Part shown: piece after piece, positions 9,592 through 19,144 of the stretch | Position numbering within the stretch: position 1 is the first letter of the stretch | Layout of the letters: every line of letters begins with the position of its first letter | From: Caulobacter sp. FWC26 | Lineage (GTDB): Bacteria > Pseudomonadota > Alphaproteobacteria > Caulobacterales > Caulobacteraceae | DNA length: 64,000 bases | Reading direction: 5' to 3' | NCBI RefSeq assembly: GCF_002742645.2 | Contig: NZ_CP033875.1 | Span: forward strand, 2,520,001-2,584,000 | Notes under the pieces: generated by a model | Told to the model about the DNA's origin: nothing | Seen by the model: only the letters and a program-made list of their open reading frames with translations | Database searches by the model: none | Made by a program: the position numbers and the translations under genes

Positions 9592-11721
9592 TCAGCCGCC
9601 ATAGTCGAAGTTGGACGGCTTCTTAAGCTTGCCACCGAAGGCGTAGCTTAGCCCCAGCGTGAATCGGCGCGAATTGCTGTCGTACTCCACGCTCTGCCTC
9701 AAGCCAGGCTGCGTAACGTATTCGCGTGCCTGGCTGCTGTTGAGCACATCGCGCGCGGTGGCGACCAGCGACAGGCGCTCGTCGATCTTGTGGCGAAAGC
9801 CCAGGTTCAGCGTGCTGTAGGCCGGGGCATAGCCTTGCGGCGTCAGGCGCTTTGCGTGGAGCTGGGCATTCAGCTGGAAGAGATCGGCGGGGGTGATCTG
9901 GCAGTTCAGCGAACCCTTGCCGCCTACCAACAGCGCCGAACGGGTCTTCGCGCCGGTCAAGCCCTCGGCTTCGATCTCGGAATAGGTCGCCGTCGTGCTG
10001 GCTGTATAAGTCAGCTTCGAGGTCAGTCGTCCCCCCGCCGACAGCTCCAGACCGACGTTCCGCTTAAGGCCCAGGTTCTGCCTGGTCGACAGCAAGGTCC
10101 CGCCTTCCAACGGCGTGACAATGTCGGTGACCGTGTCGCGGATGTCCCGGTAGAACACTGTCGCCAGGCGATAGGCCGGGCCGTCGCGATACTCGTATGA
10201 AGTCTCGATGCCACGGGTTTCCTCCGGTTTCAGGGCCGGGTTGCCGGCCGTGACCGTCAGCGCGCCGGCGGTGTTGGGGAAAGGGTTCAGATCATCGGGA
10301 TCGGGCCGCTCGATGCGTTGCGTGTAAGACCCCTTCAGCTGGCGGTGATCGTCGAGGGCGTAGCTGAGGTGCAGTGACGGAAAGGCGCGAGTGTCGGTGT
10401 CGCGATGCGTTCCGCCCAAAGTCAGCTGCTCGGTCTTGATGCGCGCGCTCTCGACGCGCAGTCCCATCAGCGCGGTCAGCTTGCCGAACGGCCGCTCCAG
10501 CGTCGCATAGGCCGCCGAGACCACCTGGCCGTAGTGGAAACGGTTCGTCAGGCTGGGGTCCGGTCGGGCCGTCGCCGCGTCGCCTCCGCGCGCGCCGCTG
10601 TTCTCATAGAGATAGCCGTCGTCCTCGACCTGGACGCCAGCCGTCAACTTGGTGTCCTTCGGCAAGGGTTTGCGGTAGTCGGCGGAAAGCCGTGTCAGGG
10701 TCTGGTGCTGGTCGAAGTCTCTGGCCTGATATGCGCCCGATGCCGGTGCGCCGCCTAGGTAGGCGTAGGGCTGACGGTCCTTGTTGATTGTCGCGCTGTG
10801 ATCAAGGTCCAGCGTCAGGTCGTGATCCTCGCCGGCGAACTTGCGCACCAGCTGAGTCTCGACCTCGTCGTCATAGACCCGATAGGTCTTGCGGCCGACG
10901 CGGGTGGACGAGGTCTCGCGCCCCGGGGAGCGGATATCGAAGGCGTCTGCCTCATGGGTGACCCAGTCGAGCCGAAGGTGGTGGGCGTCGGCGGAAAGCT
11001 GGGTGCGCTCGCCGGCCTCGTATTCGGCCGACAGATGGAGGTTGCCGAAATAGGCGGATGTACGCCCCTGGTAGACGCCGTCGCTCTCGACATCGCCAGA
11101 CAGTTCGCGGTGCTCGCGAGTCCTTTTCTTGAGAATGTTTCGCCGGACGGAAAGGTCACCGTTCAGCGACAGCTTGCCGGAATTGTAGCCCAGGTTCCCA
11201 GCGCCGTTCGCCAGACCCTGGTCGCCGACATTGGCCTGCAGCGCGCCGGTGATCCCCGCGCCCTTGGCCTTCTTACTGATCAGGTTGATGACCCCGCCCG
11301 AGCCGTTGGCGTCGAAGGCGGCCGATGGGTTGGTGATGATCTCCACCCGCGCGTACCGGTCGGCGGGCAGCTGTTGCAGGGCGGCGGCGCGACCCGCGCC
11401 CTTGAACAGGCCCGAGGGCTTGCCATCGACCAGGATGGTGACGTTGGGGTCGCCGCGCAGCGAGAGCTTCCCCTCAGGATCGACCTCGACCGACGGCAGA
11501 TTGCCCAGCGCATCGCCAATCGAACCCGCCTTGGCCTGCAGGTCGTCGGAAAGGCTGTAGCTCCGACGATCGATCCGGGTCTGCACACCCGCTTGCGAGG
11601 GCGCGGAGATGACGACTCCGTCGATCTTGTTGGCCGGCGCAGGCGGCGTGGGGACTTGGGCTAGAACGGGCTGGGCGGCAAAAACAACGGCGAGGCCCGA
11701 CTGGCCAAGCAAAACTCTCAT
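9592..11721 (-). CDS. TonB-dependent outer-membrane receptor (OMP_b-brl_3 type)
   Basis: 709 residues with an N-terminal signal peptide (cleavage after about AQPVLAQ). A plug domain at about 50-180 contains NLPSVEVDPEGKLSLRGD and VLVDGKPSGLF-like segments, then VEIITNPSAAFDANGSGGVI. This pattern is typical of the outer-membrane beta-barrel family 3 receptors. The rest is a predicted 22-strand barrel; the protein does not end in a canonical aromatic residue. It is clearly paralogous to the frameshifted receptor at 23147-25290, with matching plug motifs and barrel segments. Substrate unknown. It stands alone, downstream of an IS66 remnant and convergent with the HerA operon. Confidence 0.85.
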   Translation of the reverse strand: MRVLLGQSGLAVVFAAQPVLAQVPTPPAPANKIDGVVISAPSQAGVQTRIDRRSYSLSDDLQAKAGSIGDALGNLPSVEVDPEGKLSLRGDPNVTILVDGKPSGLFKGAGRAAALQQLPADRYARVEIITNPSAAFDANGSGGVINLISKKAKGAGITGALQANVGDQGLANGAGNLGYNSGKLSLNGDLSVRRNILKKRTREHRELSGDVESDGVYQGRTSAYFGNLHLSAEYEAGERTQLSADAHHLRLDWVTHEADAFDIRSPGRETSSTRVGRKTYRVYDDEVETQLVRKFAGEDHDLTLDLDHSATINKDRQPYAYLGGAPASGAYQARDFDQHQTLTRLSADYRKPLPKDTKLTAGVQVEDDGYLYENSGARGGDAATARPDPSLTNRFHYGQVVSAAYATLERPFGKLTALMGLRVESARIKTEQLTLGGTHRDTDTRAFPSLHLSYALDDHRQLKGSYTQRIERPDPDDLNPFPNTAGALTVTAGNPALKPEETRGIETSYEYRDGPAYRLATVFYRDIRDTVTDIVTPLEGGTLLSTRQNLGLKRNVGLELSAGGRLTSKLTYTASTTATYSEIEAEGLTGAKTRSALLVGGKGSLNCQITPADLFQLNAQLHAKRLTPQGYAPAYSTLNLGFRHKIDERLSLVATARDVLNSSQAREYVTQPGLRQSVEYDSNSRRFTLGLSYAFGGKLKKPSNFDYGG

Positions 11722-11956
11722 CGCCGCGTCTCACCCGGAAGGCTGCAAAATTCAAGCAACCTAGAGGTGGCGCCCGAGACGCTGTCAAGCTTGAGTGGCG
11801 GTGGGTTGCGACATTTTCCGCGAAGGTTTCGGACGCGCCGTCGCACGGTCCCAAAACACACCCGCTCTGCACGAAACCAGCTTGGTTCGGATGTCCGACA
11901 AGGGTCGGCACACGAAGTAAGGTCCCCGCCGATATCCGGACGTTCCCTGCGGAGTG

Positions 11957-12472
11957 TCAGGCCGCCTGGGCGGGCGCGGCTGCGGCGCGCCAGTTCCACG
12001 GCAGGAGCTCGTTGATCTGCTGAGCGGGATGCCCGGCGATGCGAGCCAGGACGTCGGCGAGCCAAGCCTGCGGATCGACGTCATTCATCTTGGCCGTGAC
12101 GATCAGGCTGTAGAGGATCGCCGCGCGCTGGCCGCCACGATCCGAGCCGCAGAACAGCCAAGACTTGCGGCCCAGGGCGATGCCGCGCAGAGCGCGCTCA
12201 GCGGCGTTGTTGCTGAGGCAAATGCGGCCGTCGTCGAGGAAGCGGATGAACAAGGGCCAGCGGCGCAGCATGTAATGGATGGCCTTGGCCAGGTCGTGGG
12301 CGCGGGTGAGCTTGCCGCGCGTTTCGTGCAGCCAAGCCTCCAATTCGGCGACCAAGGGCTTGCTGCGCGCTTGCCGGACCTCCTTTCGCTCCGCAGGCGA
12401 AAGCCCCAAGATCTCGCGCTCGATGGCGAGGCCAGGGCCTCCAGGCGCGCCTTCGAGAGCTTCGTCATCGGC
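11957..12472 (-). pseudogene. IS66-family transposase, C-terminal remnant
   Basis: The minus frame is open from 12472 to the stop at 11957 and matches the end of IS66 TnpC. It shows LAIEREILGLSPAERK, then RWPLFIRFLDDGRICLSNN, AAERALRGIALGRKSWLF, GSDRGGQRAAILYSLI and a closing ELLPWNW. The region with LSNNAAERAL carries the last acidic catalytic residue of the DDE core. The N-terminal two-thirds and the accessory tnpA/tnpB genes are missing, so it is not autonomous. I could not define terminal inverted repeats. It marks a past insertion between the receptor and the DedA-PAP2 gene. Confidence 0.9.
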
Positions 12473-12929
12473 TTATCCCCGCTCGCTCACGATCGGAGCC
12501 AAAGGAAGCGCTCCGGTCGGGTTCGGCGGCCGATTAGTCGGCTAGGCGCGGCTTGGCGTGTGAAGACTTGATGTCCGAACGACTACATTTTCACATCAGT
12601 GACGGATGCCGTTGTTCTGAAACCAGATTTCAGATGACCAAGAGCATCACTCGCAAGATTGAGATATCTCAATGTTCGTGGCGATTGACTCGATGCCAGG
12701 GAGACCGCAAAATTATCGGTCCGGTCTAGAGAATTAAGCCTGATCGACTTCCGATTGCTCGGAAACGCGGCTTGCTACGCCCCCACGAAATCTTGGGGAT
12801 TTGTATAGATTCGGTCACCGGCCGCCAAGCTGGCGGACCGCATGCTTTGCGCGCGCGGATTCGCCCGTGCGTGGAGACCCTGATGCCCATACCCTATGCT
12901 CGTCGCCAGATGTCGACCTCAGCGACGTC
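12473..12929. other. AT-richer spacer upstream of the DedA-PAP2 gene
   Basis: About 450 nt between the IS66 remnant and the next start. The part from 12570 to 12730 is noticeably richer in A and T than the surroundings and shows no coding pattern. It contains the 17-bp CTTGGGGATTTGTATAG element at 12792-12808. A TTG-started extension of the downstream frame begins inside that element but is probably not translated. Confidence 0.4.
12792..12808 (+). repeat. 17-bp element, copy 1 (CTTGGGGATTTGTATAG)
   Basis: Differs at one base from CTTGGGAATTTGTATAG at 43221-43237, same orientation, about 30.4 kb away; flanking AAA on the left also matches. It lies about 120 nt upstream of the DedA-PAP2 start. 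Could be a regulatory site (its complement contains ATCCCCAA, close to the efflux-locus operator) or a directly repeated boundary. Seen in sequence; role unknown. Confidence 0.5.
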
Positions 12930-14870
12930 GTGAGCGACGGGCTCGACCTCATCGCGGGCGTCATCCGGCGCCACATCGCTTGGGCGCCGGTCTTCGCCTT
13001 CGTCATCGCGTTCCTGGAAAGTTTGCCGTTCGTAGGGCTGTTCGTCCCCGGCACCTCTCTGCTGCTAGGCCTGGGCGCGGCTGCGGCGATGCACGGCGCC
13101 CCACTGTGGGAGATCCTGGCCGCCGCCGCCCTCGGCGCGACGCTGGGAGCGTGGATCTCCTACGAGACCGGGCGTGCCCAATGCGGCCGCCTCAACCAAA
13201 ACGCCTTCCTGCTGGCTCGACCCAAAATCCTGGCGGCGGGTCAAGCGCTCTTTCAACGCCACGGGGCCGCTAGCGTCGCCATAGGACGTTTCTTACCCGT
13301 CCTGCGCCCCATGGTTCCGATGATCGCGGGCGCGTTCGGGCTGCAAGCTAGGCGTTTCCACCTCGTCAACATCGCCTCGGTCCTGCTGTGGTCGCCGGCC
13401 TTCATCTTGCCTGGCGCGGCGGCCGGCCTGACCGCCCGTTCGGTCGGCGGCGGCGCGGCGATCATCCTTATCCTGGCGATGGTGGCCCTGGTCGCCGCGA
13501 TCTTCCTTTTGCGTCGCCTGACGCGGCTCGTCGATCGCCTGGCCGCTCATGCTGGCGCGCTGGCCTCCCGCGCGCTCGCCCGCGCCCCTGGCGCGCCGGT
13601 TTGGCGAGCGAGGCTGGCGCGCCTGGTCCTCGGGCCGGAGCATGCTTTGGCCCGCTGGCGCTCGGCTGGGGTTTGCGCCTGCATCCTGCTGATCGTTTAC
13701 GTTTTGAACTTGGGCGCTGACGTTGTCAGCCAGCGCCCGATCGTCCGGGCTGACGTCGCCATCGCCAATCTGCTCTACGGCCTGCGCACCCCATGGCTGG
13801 ACGCCCTGATGATGATGGCCTCGGCGCTAGGCGACGGCGGCCAGCGCACCGCCGCGACGGTCTTGGCGACGCTCTACCTCCTCTACCAACGCCGCTGGCG
13901 CTGGGCGCTCGCGCTGGCGCTGGTCATGACCGGCGCGGCCCTCGCCACGCCCGCCTTCAAGACCGTTTTCCATGTGGCGCGCCCCTCGACGCTCTATTCA
14001 GGCGCGGAAGCCTATAGCTTTCCGAGCGGCCATGCCACTTCGGCCGCCGCCTTCTATCTGAGCCTGGCGTGGATGGCGTCCCGCGCCTTCGAACGACGCT
14101 GGCGCCCACTCATCTGGCTGCCGGCGCTCGCCGCGATCCTACTGACGGCCGTCTCAAGGGTCTATCTCGGCGCTCATTGGCCCTCGGACGTGATCGCCGG
14201 CATGGCGCTCGGTGGCGCGCTGGCGAGCCTGGCCATTGCCTTCGCGGCCAGCGACGCCAAGCCCTCGGCGGACATGCCGCCTTGGCAGGATGGCGTGGCG
14301 TTCGTAACCGCGCTGTCCCTGGTCGCCGGCTCTCTTGGACCTCGAGCTTACAACAAGGCCGAGGCTCTCTACGCCCCCTATCTACAATTGGGGCCGGCGC
14401 CGCGAGGCGCAGCCAATCTGACCGGCGCGGCGATCCCCGCCCGCCGCATCGACCTTCTAGGCCAGCCCGAAGAGCCTTTCGTGGCGCTTTGGCGGGCCCA
14501 GCCCGGCGCGCTGGAGGCGCGACTTCGAGCGAGGGGGTGGCGCACCGCTCCCCGCTGGTCCTGGCGGGGCGGCCTGGCCGCCCTCGACGGCCGCGCCGAT
14601 CTGCATCGCCTGCCACCGCCCAACGTCTTGCACGAAGGCCGTCCGGCCATGCTGACGCTCGTCGCCCCAGGCGCGTCGGCGGATGACCGACGCATCCTGC
14701 GGCTCTGGCCGTCAGGCCGTCGTTCGGACGTCTATGTCGGCTCGCTCACACGCGAAACCGCCGTCCGTCCGCTACGCATCGTCACCCTGCTACGCGAAGA
14801 TGACGCCACCGCCCTCGACGATCCGCTGCTCTCGAGCATCGCCCCATTCGAGGTCGCCAAACCCCGATAG
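12930..14870 (+). CDS. DedA - PAP2 phosphatase - LssY_C fusion membrane protein
   Basis: About 646 residues from the GTG at 12930. The frame is open from a TTG at 12801, but DedA proteins normally begin just before the first membrane helix, as here. Residues 1-180 are DedA/SNARE-associated (FLESLPFVGLFVPGTSLLLG and GRFLPVLRPMVPMIAGAFG). A PAP2 domain follows with its complete phosphatase signature: K.....RP (KTVFHVARP), PSGH and SR.....H...D (SRVYLGAHWPSD). The C-terminal ~180 residues resemble LssY_C (RRIDLLGQPEEPF, WRAQPGALEARLRARGW). The likely role is flipping or dephosphorylating lipid phosphates such as undecaprenyl or phosphatidyl species in the inner membrane; the substrate is not known. 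Confidence 0.86.
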   Translation: MSDGLDLIAGVIRRHIAWAPVFAFVIAFLESLPFVGLFVPGTSLLLGLGAAAAMHGAPLWEILAAAALGATLGAWISYETGRAQCGRLNQNAFLLARPKILAAGQALFQRHGAASVAIGRFLPVLRPMVPMIAGAFGLQARRFHLVNIASVLLWSPAFILPGAAAGLTARSVGGGAAIILILAMVALVAAIFLLRRLTRLVDRLAAHAGALASRALARAPGAPVWRARLARLVLGPEHALARWRSAGVCACILLIVYVLNLGADVVSQRPIVRADVAIANLLYGLRTPWLDALMMMASALGDGGQRTAATVLATLYLLYQRRWRWALALALVMTGAALATPAFKTVFHVARPSTLYSGAEAYSFPSGHATSAAAFYLSLAWMASRAFERRWRPLIWLPALAAILLTAVSRVYLGAHWPSDVIAGMALGGALASLAIAFAASDAKPSADMPPWQDGVAFVTALSLVAGSLGPRAYNKAEALYAPYLQLGPAPRGAANLTGAAIPARRIDLLGQPEEPFVALWRAQPGALEARLRARGWRTAPRWSWRGGLAALDGRADLHRLPPPNVLHEGRPAMLTLVAPGASADDRRILRLWPSGRRSDVYVGSLTRETAVRPLRIVTLLREDDATALDDPLLSSIAPFEVAKPR

Positions 14871-15088
14871 ATGCTCTTAGGAGAACGTCGCGTTTTCGCC
14901 GAGGGGCCGGCGCGGGCCTCACGGCGCGCGGAGGGATCGTTCGTCGCGATTGCTTGGAACCTGTCTGAAGTCGCCCAAGCCGGATGGTCATCACGCTTGA
15001 AGACCTCAAACCAGGTCAGAAGGTGCGTGCGACCTTTGTTGATCAGCAGCGTGGATCGCCCTTTTGAACGGCGAATGAGATCCGCTAG

Positions 15089-15121
15089 CCCGGCGCGCGC
15101 TTGGGCTCAGCGCGCGCCGGG
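15089..15121 (-). terminator. Strong GC hairpin after the efflux operon
   Basis: A perfect 13-bp inverted repeat (CCCGGCGCGCGCT / AGCGCGCGCCGGG) around the 7-nt loop TGGGCTC, 33 nt past the stop of the RND pump gene. There is no T-tract on either strand, so it is an intrinsic-terminator-like or mRNA-stabilising structure, not a textbook terminator. Confidence 0.6.
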
Positions 15122-15153
15122 TCGCAGCCAGGAGGGAGGAACTGGCTGCGCGG

Positions 15154-18100
15154 TCAGGCGGGAGCGCCCGACACCGGAGGCCGGCCAAAGCGCCAGATCA
15201 GGCTGGGCAGGACGACGAGGCTGGCGATGGTCGAGGTGATCAGACCGCCCAGGATGACAATAGCCATCGGTCCCTGAATCTCGCGGCCTGCCTGCCCGGT
15301 CTGGATCGCCAACGGCAGGACGCCGAGGGCGGTGACCAGAGCGGTCATCAGGATCGGCGTCACCCGCTCGCGCGTCGCCCGGGCGATGGCGCCCAGCGAC
15401 CAGGCCTCGCCCTCGACGAGCACCAGATGGTCCAGGTGCGACACCAGCAGGATGGCGTTACGCGCCGCCACCCCGAACAAGGTCACGAAGCCGACCAGCG
15501 AGCCTAGGGACAGGCTAGCGCCTGTCAGAGCTACGGCGACGACCCCGCCGACCAGGGCGAACGGCGCCGAGGCCAGGATCAGGCCAACAGACCGGCCGCT
15601 GCGGAAAGTGATCAGCAGCACCGCCACCACGCCGATCACGGCGATGGCGACATTAAACAATAGCTGGCGCTGGGCGTTGGCCGCGCCCTCGGCCGTCCCG
15701 GCATAGTCGAGGTAGACGCCGGGCGGCAGCTTCACCGATTTGGCGATGGCGTCCTGCACGGCCTTGGTCACCTTGGCGGCGTCCTTGGGCGCGGGATTGG
15801 CCGTCACCACCTGGCGCGGTCGCCCGCCCTCGTGGGCGATGCTGGTGCGGCCGTCGGTCAGCCAGACCTTGGCGATGTCCTTCAGCGCCACGACCTGGCC
15901 GCCTTGGGCGCGGATCAGCAGCTCGCCCACGGCCTCGGGGTCCTGGCGAACCTCCGGCGGCGTCGTCACGGCGATGTCGAGCGCGCGGCTCTCTTGGTAC
16001 ACCTGGGCCGCCACCGCGCCCTGATAGGCCGTCTGAATGGCGTCCAGAACCTCGGCCGGGGCGAGGCCATAGCGAGCCAGGCTCGGCAGGTTGAGATCGA
16101 CGCGGACCACGGGCGTGCTGGGCGGAATCTGGATCTTCACATCGGTCGCGCCAGGGACCTTCTCCATCACCGCGGCGATGTCGGCGGCGGTCTTGTCCAG
16201 CGTGTCGAGATCGGCGCCGTAGACGCCGACGGCCAGGGACGCGGTCTCGCCCGACAGGGACTCGCCGATGCGATCGCCTAAGAAGGTCAGCACCTCGGTC
16301 TCCAGGCCCGGATAGCTGTCGAGGACCTTGTGGATATCCTCCTGAACACGGTCCTGATCCTTGCCGGAAAGCTTGGGTTTCAGTTCGACGTGGAATTCGC
16401 TGCGCTCGGTCCCGAAGGCGTCCTCGCCGCCCGAGGCGCGGCCGATCTGCTGCTCGACACTCTGGACGCCGTCGACGGCCAGGAGGTCACGGGTGATCCC
16501 CTCCCCGTACTTGCGCATGACGCCCAGGGAGGTTCCCGGCGGACCGGCGACGCCGAGCACGAAGTGGCCTTCGCGGAAATTGGGCAGCAGCTCGGAATTG
16601 AACAGCATGAAGCCGGCGCCGGTGACCGCCGCGGCGGCGATGACCCCGATGACGGCCAGGCCCGGCCGGCCGCTGGCGCGGACCAGGACGCCCTCGTGCC
16701 AGACCTTGGCCCGCTCGAGCGCCTTCGGCTCCTCAGGAACATGGGCGTTACCCAGCAACAGCAGGGCCAGCGGCGGGGTGACGACCACGGCCACGGCCAG
16801 GGACGCGGCCGTCGCCAGGATGAAGGCCGCCGCGAGGGGCGAGAAGAACGCACCCTGCAGACCGCCCAACATCAGCACCGGCGCCAGCACCAAGGCCACC
16901 ACGACCGTGGCGTAGATGACTGGCGCGCGCACCTCGAGCGAGGCGCCGAGCACGACCTCCACGGCTGGCGCTTCGCCGCGCCCGCGCAGGCGGCGGACGA
17001 TGTTCTCGACATCGATGACGGCGTCGTCGACCACCACGCCCAGCGCCACGGCCAGGCCGCCCAGGGTCATGGTGTTGATGGTCCAGCCCAGGGCGTCCAG
17101 CACGATCACCGCCGTCAGCAGCGACAGCGGTATCGAGATGAACGAGACCAGCACCGCGCGCAGATTGCGCATGAACAGTAGGAGGACCAGCGCGATCAGC
17201 ACCGCGCCGATCACCAGATCCTCGGTGATGCCGCCGAGCGCGGCGGAGATGAAGTTGGCCGGCCGGTGCAGGTCGGCGAACACCTTGACGCCTTGGCTGT
17301 CGAGGGCCGGCTTCAGCTCTTCCATCGCCGCCTCGACGGCGTGGGTGGCGTCGAGGGTATTGGCCCCGTACTGGCTGGACAGGCTGATCAGCACGCCAGG
17401 CTTGCCCATGATCACCGCCTCGCCGACGTCCGGCGCTGGGGCGTCGACCACGTCGGCGACGTCGCTGACACGGACCGGCGCGCCAGCGGCGGAACTCGGG
17501 ATCGGAGCGGCGCCGATGTCGGCGGGAGTCAGGGCCTGGCCGCGCGCGTCGATAAGGATTCGCTGCTCAGGCGTGTCGATGAAGCCGCCGCCGCTGACGC
17601 CGGTCGCCGCCTTGACGGCCGTGACAAGGTCCGACAGCGACAGGTCGCGGGCCGCCAGGTCGTCGGGTCGGGCGCGGACTTCGAAGCGGCGGGCCTCGCC
17701 GCCATAGACCGTGGCGCGAGCCACGCCGGCGGCCGCCAGCAGGCGCGGCCGGATCGTCCACTGGACCAGATCGCGAAGTTCCATCGGCGACAAGCGCTCG
17801 GAGGTGAAGCCGATCTTCAAGAGGTCCATGGTCGAGGAGGTCAGTGGCGCGACCTTGGGCGCGGCCACGCCCGCCGGCAGGCTGCCGGCGACTTCGCCCA
17901 GCGCCTCGGCCACCACCTGGCGGGCCCGGTAAGGATCGGAGCCTTCCTTGAAGACGACACTGACCGAAGACAGGCCCTGCTGGGACTCCGAGCGCACGGT
18001 CTCGACGCCCGAGGCGCCGTTGACGGCCTGCTCGACGGGCCGAGTGACCAACTGCTCGACCTGCTGTGCGGTCAAACCGGGCGCCTCGGTCGAGATCTCG

Positions 18101-18240
18101 GCCTGGGCGGGGACGAACTCGGGGAAGACGTCAAACTTGGCGTGGGTGAGAACCACGCCGCCATAGATCAGCAGCAGGGCCGCGCCGAGCGCGACCAGAC
18201 GCGGCCTTTCCAGGCACCAACGGACGATGGCGCTGAGCAT
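15154..18240 (-). CDS. Heavy-metal efflux RND pump (CzcA/CusA family)
   Basis: 1028 residues starting MLSAIVRWCLERPRLV. The frame is open further upstream to 18330, but that part overlaps the adaptor gene. Typical RND features: a first membrane helix near 12-32, porter domains, a second group of helices with VVVDDAVIDVENI (charged TM4 residues of the heavy-metal subclass) near residue 390, and internal duplication. It exports metal cations across both membranes with the adaptor and outer-membrane factor encoded just upstream. The start lies 4 nt after the adaptor stop. Which metal cannot be read from the sequence. Confidence 0.92.
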   Translation of the reverse strand: MLSAIVRWCLERPRLVALGAALLLIYGGVVLTHAKFDVFPEFVPAQAEISTEAPGLTAQQVEQLVTRPVEQAVNGASGVETVRSESQQGLSSVSVVFKEGSDPYRARQVVAEALGEVAGSLPAGVAAPKVAPLTSSTMDLLKIGFTSERLSPMELRDLVQWTIRPRLLAAAGVARATVYGGEARRFEVRARPDDLAARDLSLSDLVTAVKAATGVSGGGFIDTPEQRILIDARGQALTPADIGAAPIPSSAAGAPVRVSDVADVVDAPAPDVGEAVIMGKPGVLISLSSQYGANTLDATHAVEAAMEELKPALDSQGVKVFADLHRPANFISAALGGITEDLVIGAVLIALVLLLFMRNLRAVLVSFISIPLSLLTAVIVLDALGWTINTMTLGGLAVALGVVVDDAVIDVENIVRRLRGRGEAPAVEVVLGASLEVRAPVIYATVVVALVLAPVLMLGGLQGAFFSPLAAAFILATAASLAVAVVVTPPLALLLLGNAHVPEEPKALERAKVWHEGVLVRASGRPGLAVIGVIAAAAVTGAGFMLFNSELLPNFREGHFVLGVAGPPGTSLGVMRKYGEGITRDLLAVDGVQSVEQQIGRASGGEDAFGTERSEFHVELKPKLSGKDQDRVQEDIHKVLDSYPGLETEVLTFLGDRIGESLSGETASLAVGVYGADLDTLDKTAADIAAVMEKVPGATDVKIQIPPSTPVVRVDLNLPSLARYGLAPAEVLDAIQTAYQGAVAAQVYQESRALDIAVTTPPEVRQDPEAVGELLIRAQGGQVVALKDIAKVWLTDGRTSIAHEGGRPRQVVTANPAPKDAAKVTKAVQDAIAKSVKLPPGVYLDYAGTAEGAANAQRQLLFNVAIAVIGVVAVLLITFRSGRSVGLILASAPFALVGGVVAVALTGASLSLGSLVGFVTLFGVAARNAILLVSHLDHLVLVEGEAWSLGAIARATRERVTPILMTALVTALGVLPLAIQTGQAGREIQGPMAIVILGGLITSTIASLVVLPSLIWRFGRPPVSGAPA

Positions 18241-18244
18241 CGGA

Positions 18245-19144
18245 TCAGTCCTTTGCCTTGGGGGCGTTCTCGGCTGCGAAGATCGCGGCCGCGCCGGACA
18301 CTGCCACCGGCTCGCCCGCCTTCGCGCCACCGGCGGCGAACAGGCCTTCGGCCTGTGGGACGACGCCGCTCAGGACCCGGCGTTCGAAGTGGGTGGAGTC
18401 CTGGCGGACATAGACGAAGACCTTGCCCTGGGCGCGCATCACCGCCGAGCGCGGGGCGAGGACGCCCGTGGTTCCCACCGGTCCGCTCAGCACCGCCGGC
18501 GCTGTGAGGCCTGCCGCCAGCCGGCTGGCGGCCGGGCCGCGCACGACTCCGATCAGGCCGCCCGATTGCAGGCGGGTGTCGGCCGTCCGCGCCGAACCGA
18601 GTAGGATCACGGCGAGATGCTCACCACCGCTGAGCTCCAGTTGGACGCTCCGGGCCCCTGCCGCACCGGCCGGCGCGTCGATCCGCACCAGGGCCGCGCG
18701 ACCAGCCGCCAGATCGGCCAGCAACCGCGCCCTGGCGCCGTCGGCCATGAAGGCTGAGCCCCATTCCAGCCCAACCCGACGGCGCAGCAAGGTCAGCTTG
18801 GCGGCGTCGGCGTTCGCCTGGGCCTGGGCGGCCTGGGCGGTCTTGACGGAGATGGTGGCGTCGGCAGCCGCCAGGGCCTTGGTCCGCATCGCTTCAGCCG
18901 CCGAGGCTCGCACGGCCGCCTGAGCGGCGAGCAGGTCGCTATCGAGGGTCGCGAGCGGCACCGGGTCGAGCACGCGGGCAAAGCCGTTGATCGTCCCGGC
19001 GTAGCGCGCCGCCGCCAGCGGAGCGACCGCCACGCCCAGTCGCTTCTGAGTCGCCGCGTCCAGCTCGACACCCGCGAAGGCCTGGCCGGCAAGGGCGGTC
19101 GCCATCAGGGCCACCAAGACACTGGTTTTCGCGCCAAGCTTCAT
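18245..19144 (-). CDS. RND efflux periplasmic adaptor (short CzcB/CusB-like)
   Basis: 299 residues, shorter than the usual 350-450. Signal peptide at 1-24 (LVALMATALAGQAFA). Residues about 60-130 are an Ala-rich helical hairpin (LLAAQAAVRASAAEAM, TAQAAQAQANADAAKL), followed by lipoyl/barrel-like segments with GTTGVLAPRSAVMRAQGKVFV. The ATG overlaps the outer-membrane-factor stop (ATGA) and the pump follows 4 nt later, so the three form one operon. It should bridge pump and channel. The short length suggests loss of the metal-binding N-terminal domain found in some CusB/CzcB proteins. Confidence 0.85.
   Translation of the reverse strand: MKLGAKTSVLVALMATALAGQAFAGVELDAATQKRLGVAVAPLAAARYAGTINGFARVLDPVPLATLDSDLLAAQAAVRASAAEAMRTKALAAADATISVKTAQAAQAQANADAAKLTLLRRRVGLEWGSAFMADGARARLLADLAAGRAALVRIDAPAGAAGARSVQLELSGGEHLAVILLGSARTADTRLQSGGLIGVVRGPAASRLAAGLTAPAVLSGPVGTTGVLAPRSAVMRAQGKVFVYVRQDSTHFERRVLSGVVPQAEGLFAAGGAKAGEPVAVSGAAAIFAAENAPKAKD

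Noticed and set aside
10798..11664. Long plus-strand ORF (288 codons) opposite the receptor at 9592-11721
   Set aside because: Shadow frame of a clearly coding high-GC gene; no recognisable protein features or start site.
16330..17181. Plus-strand ORF (283 codons) opposite the RND pump gene
   Set aside because: Gln/Arg/His-rich low-complexity translation typical of an antisense shadow.
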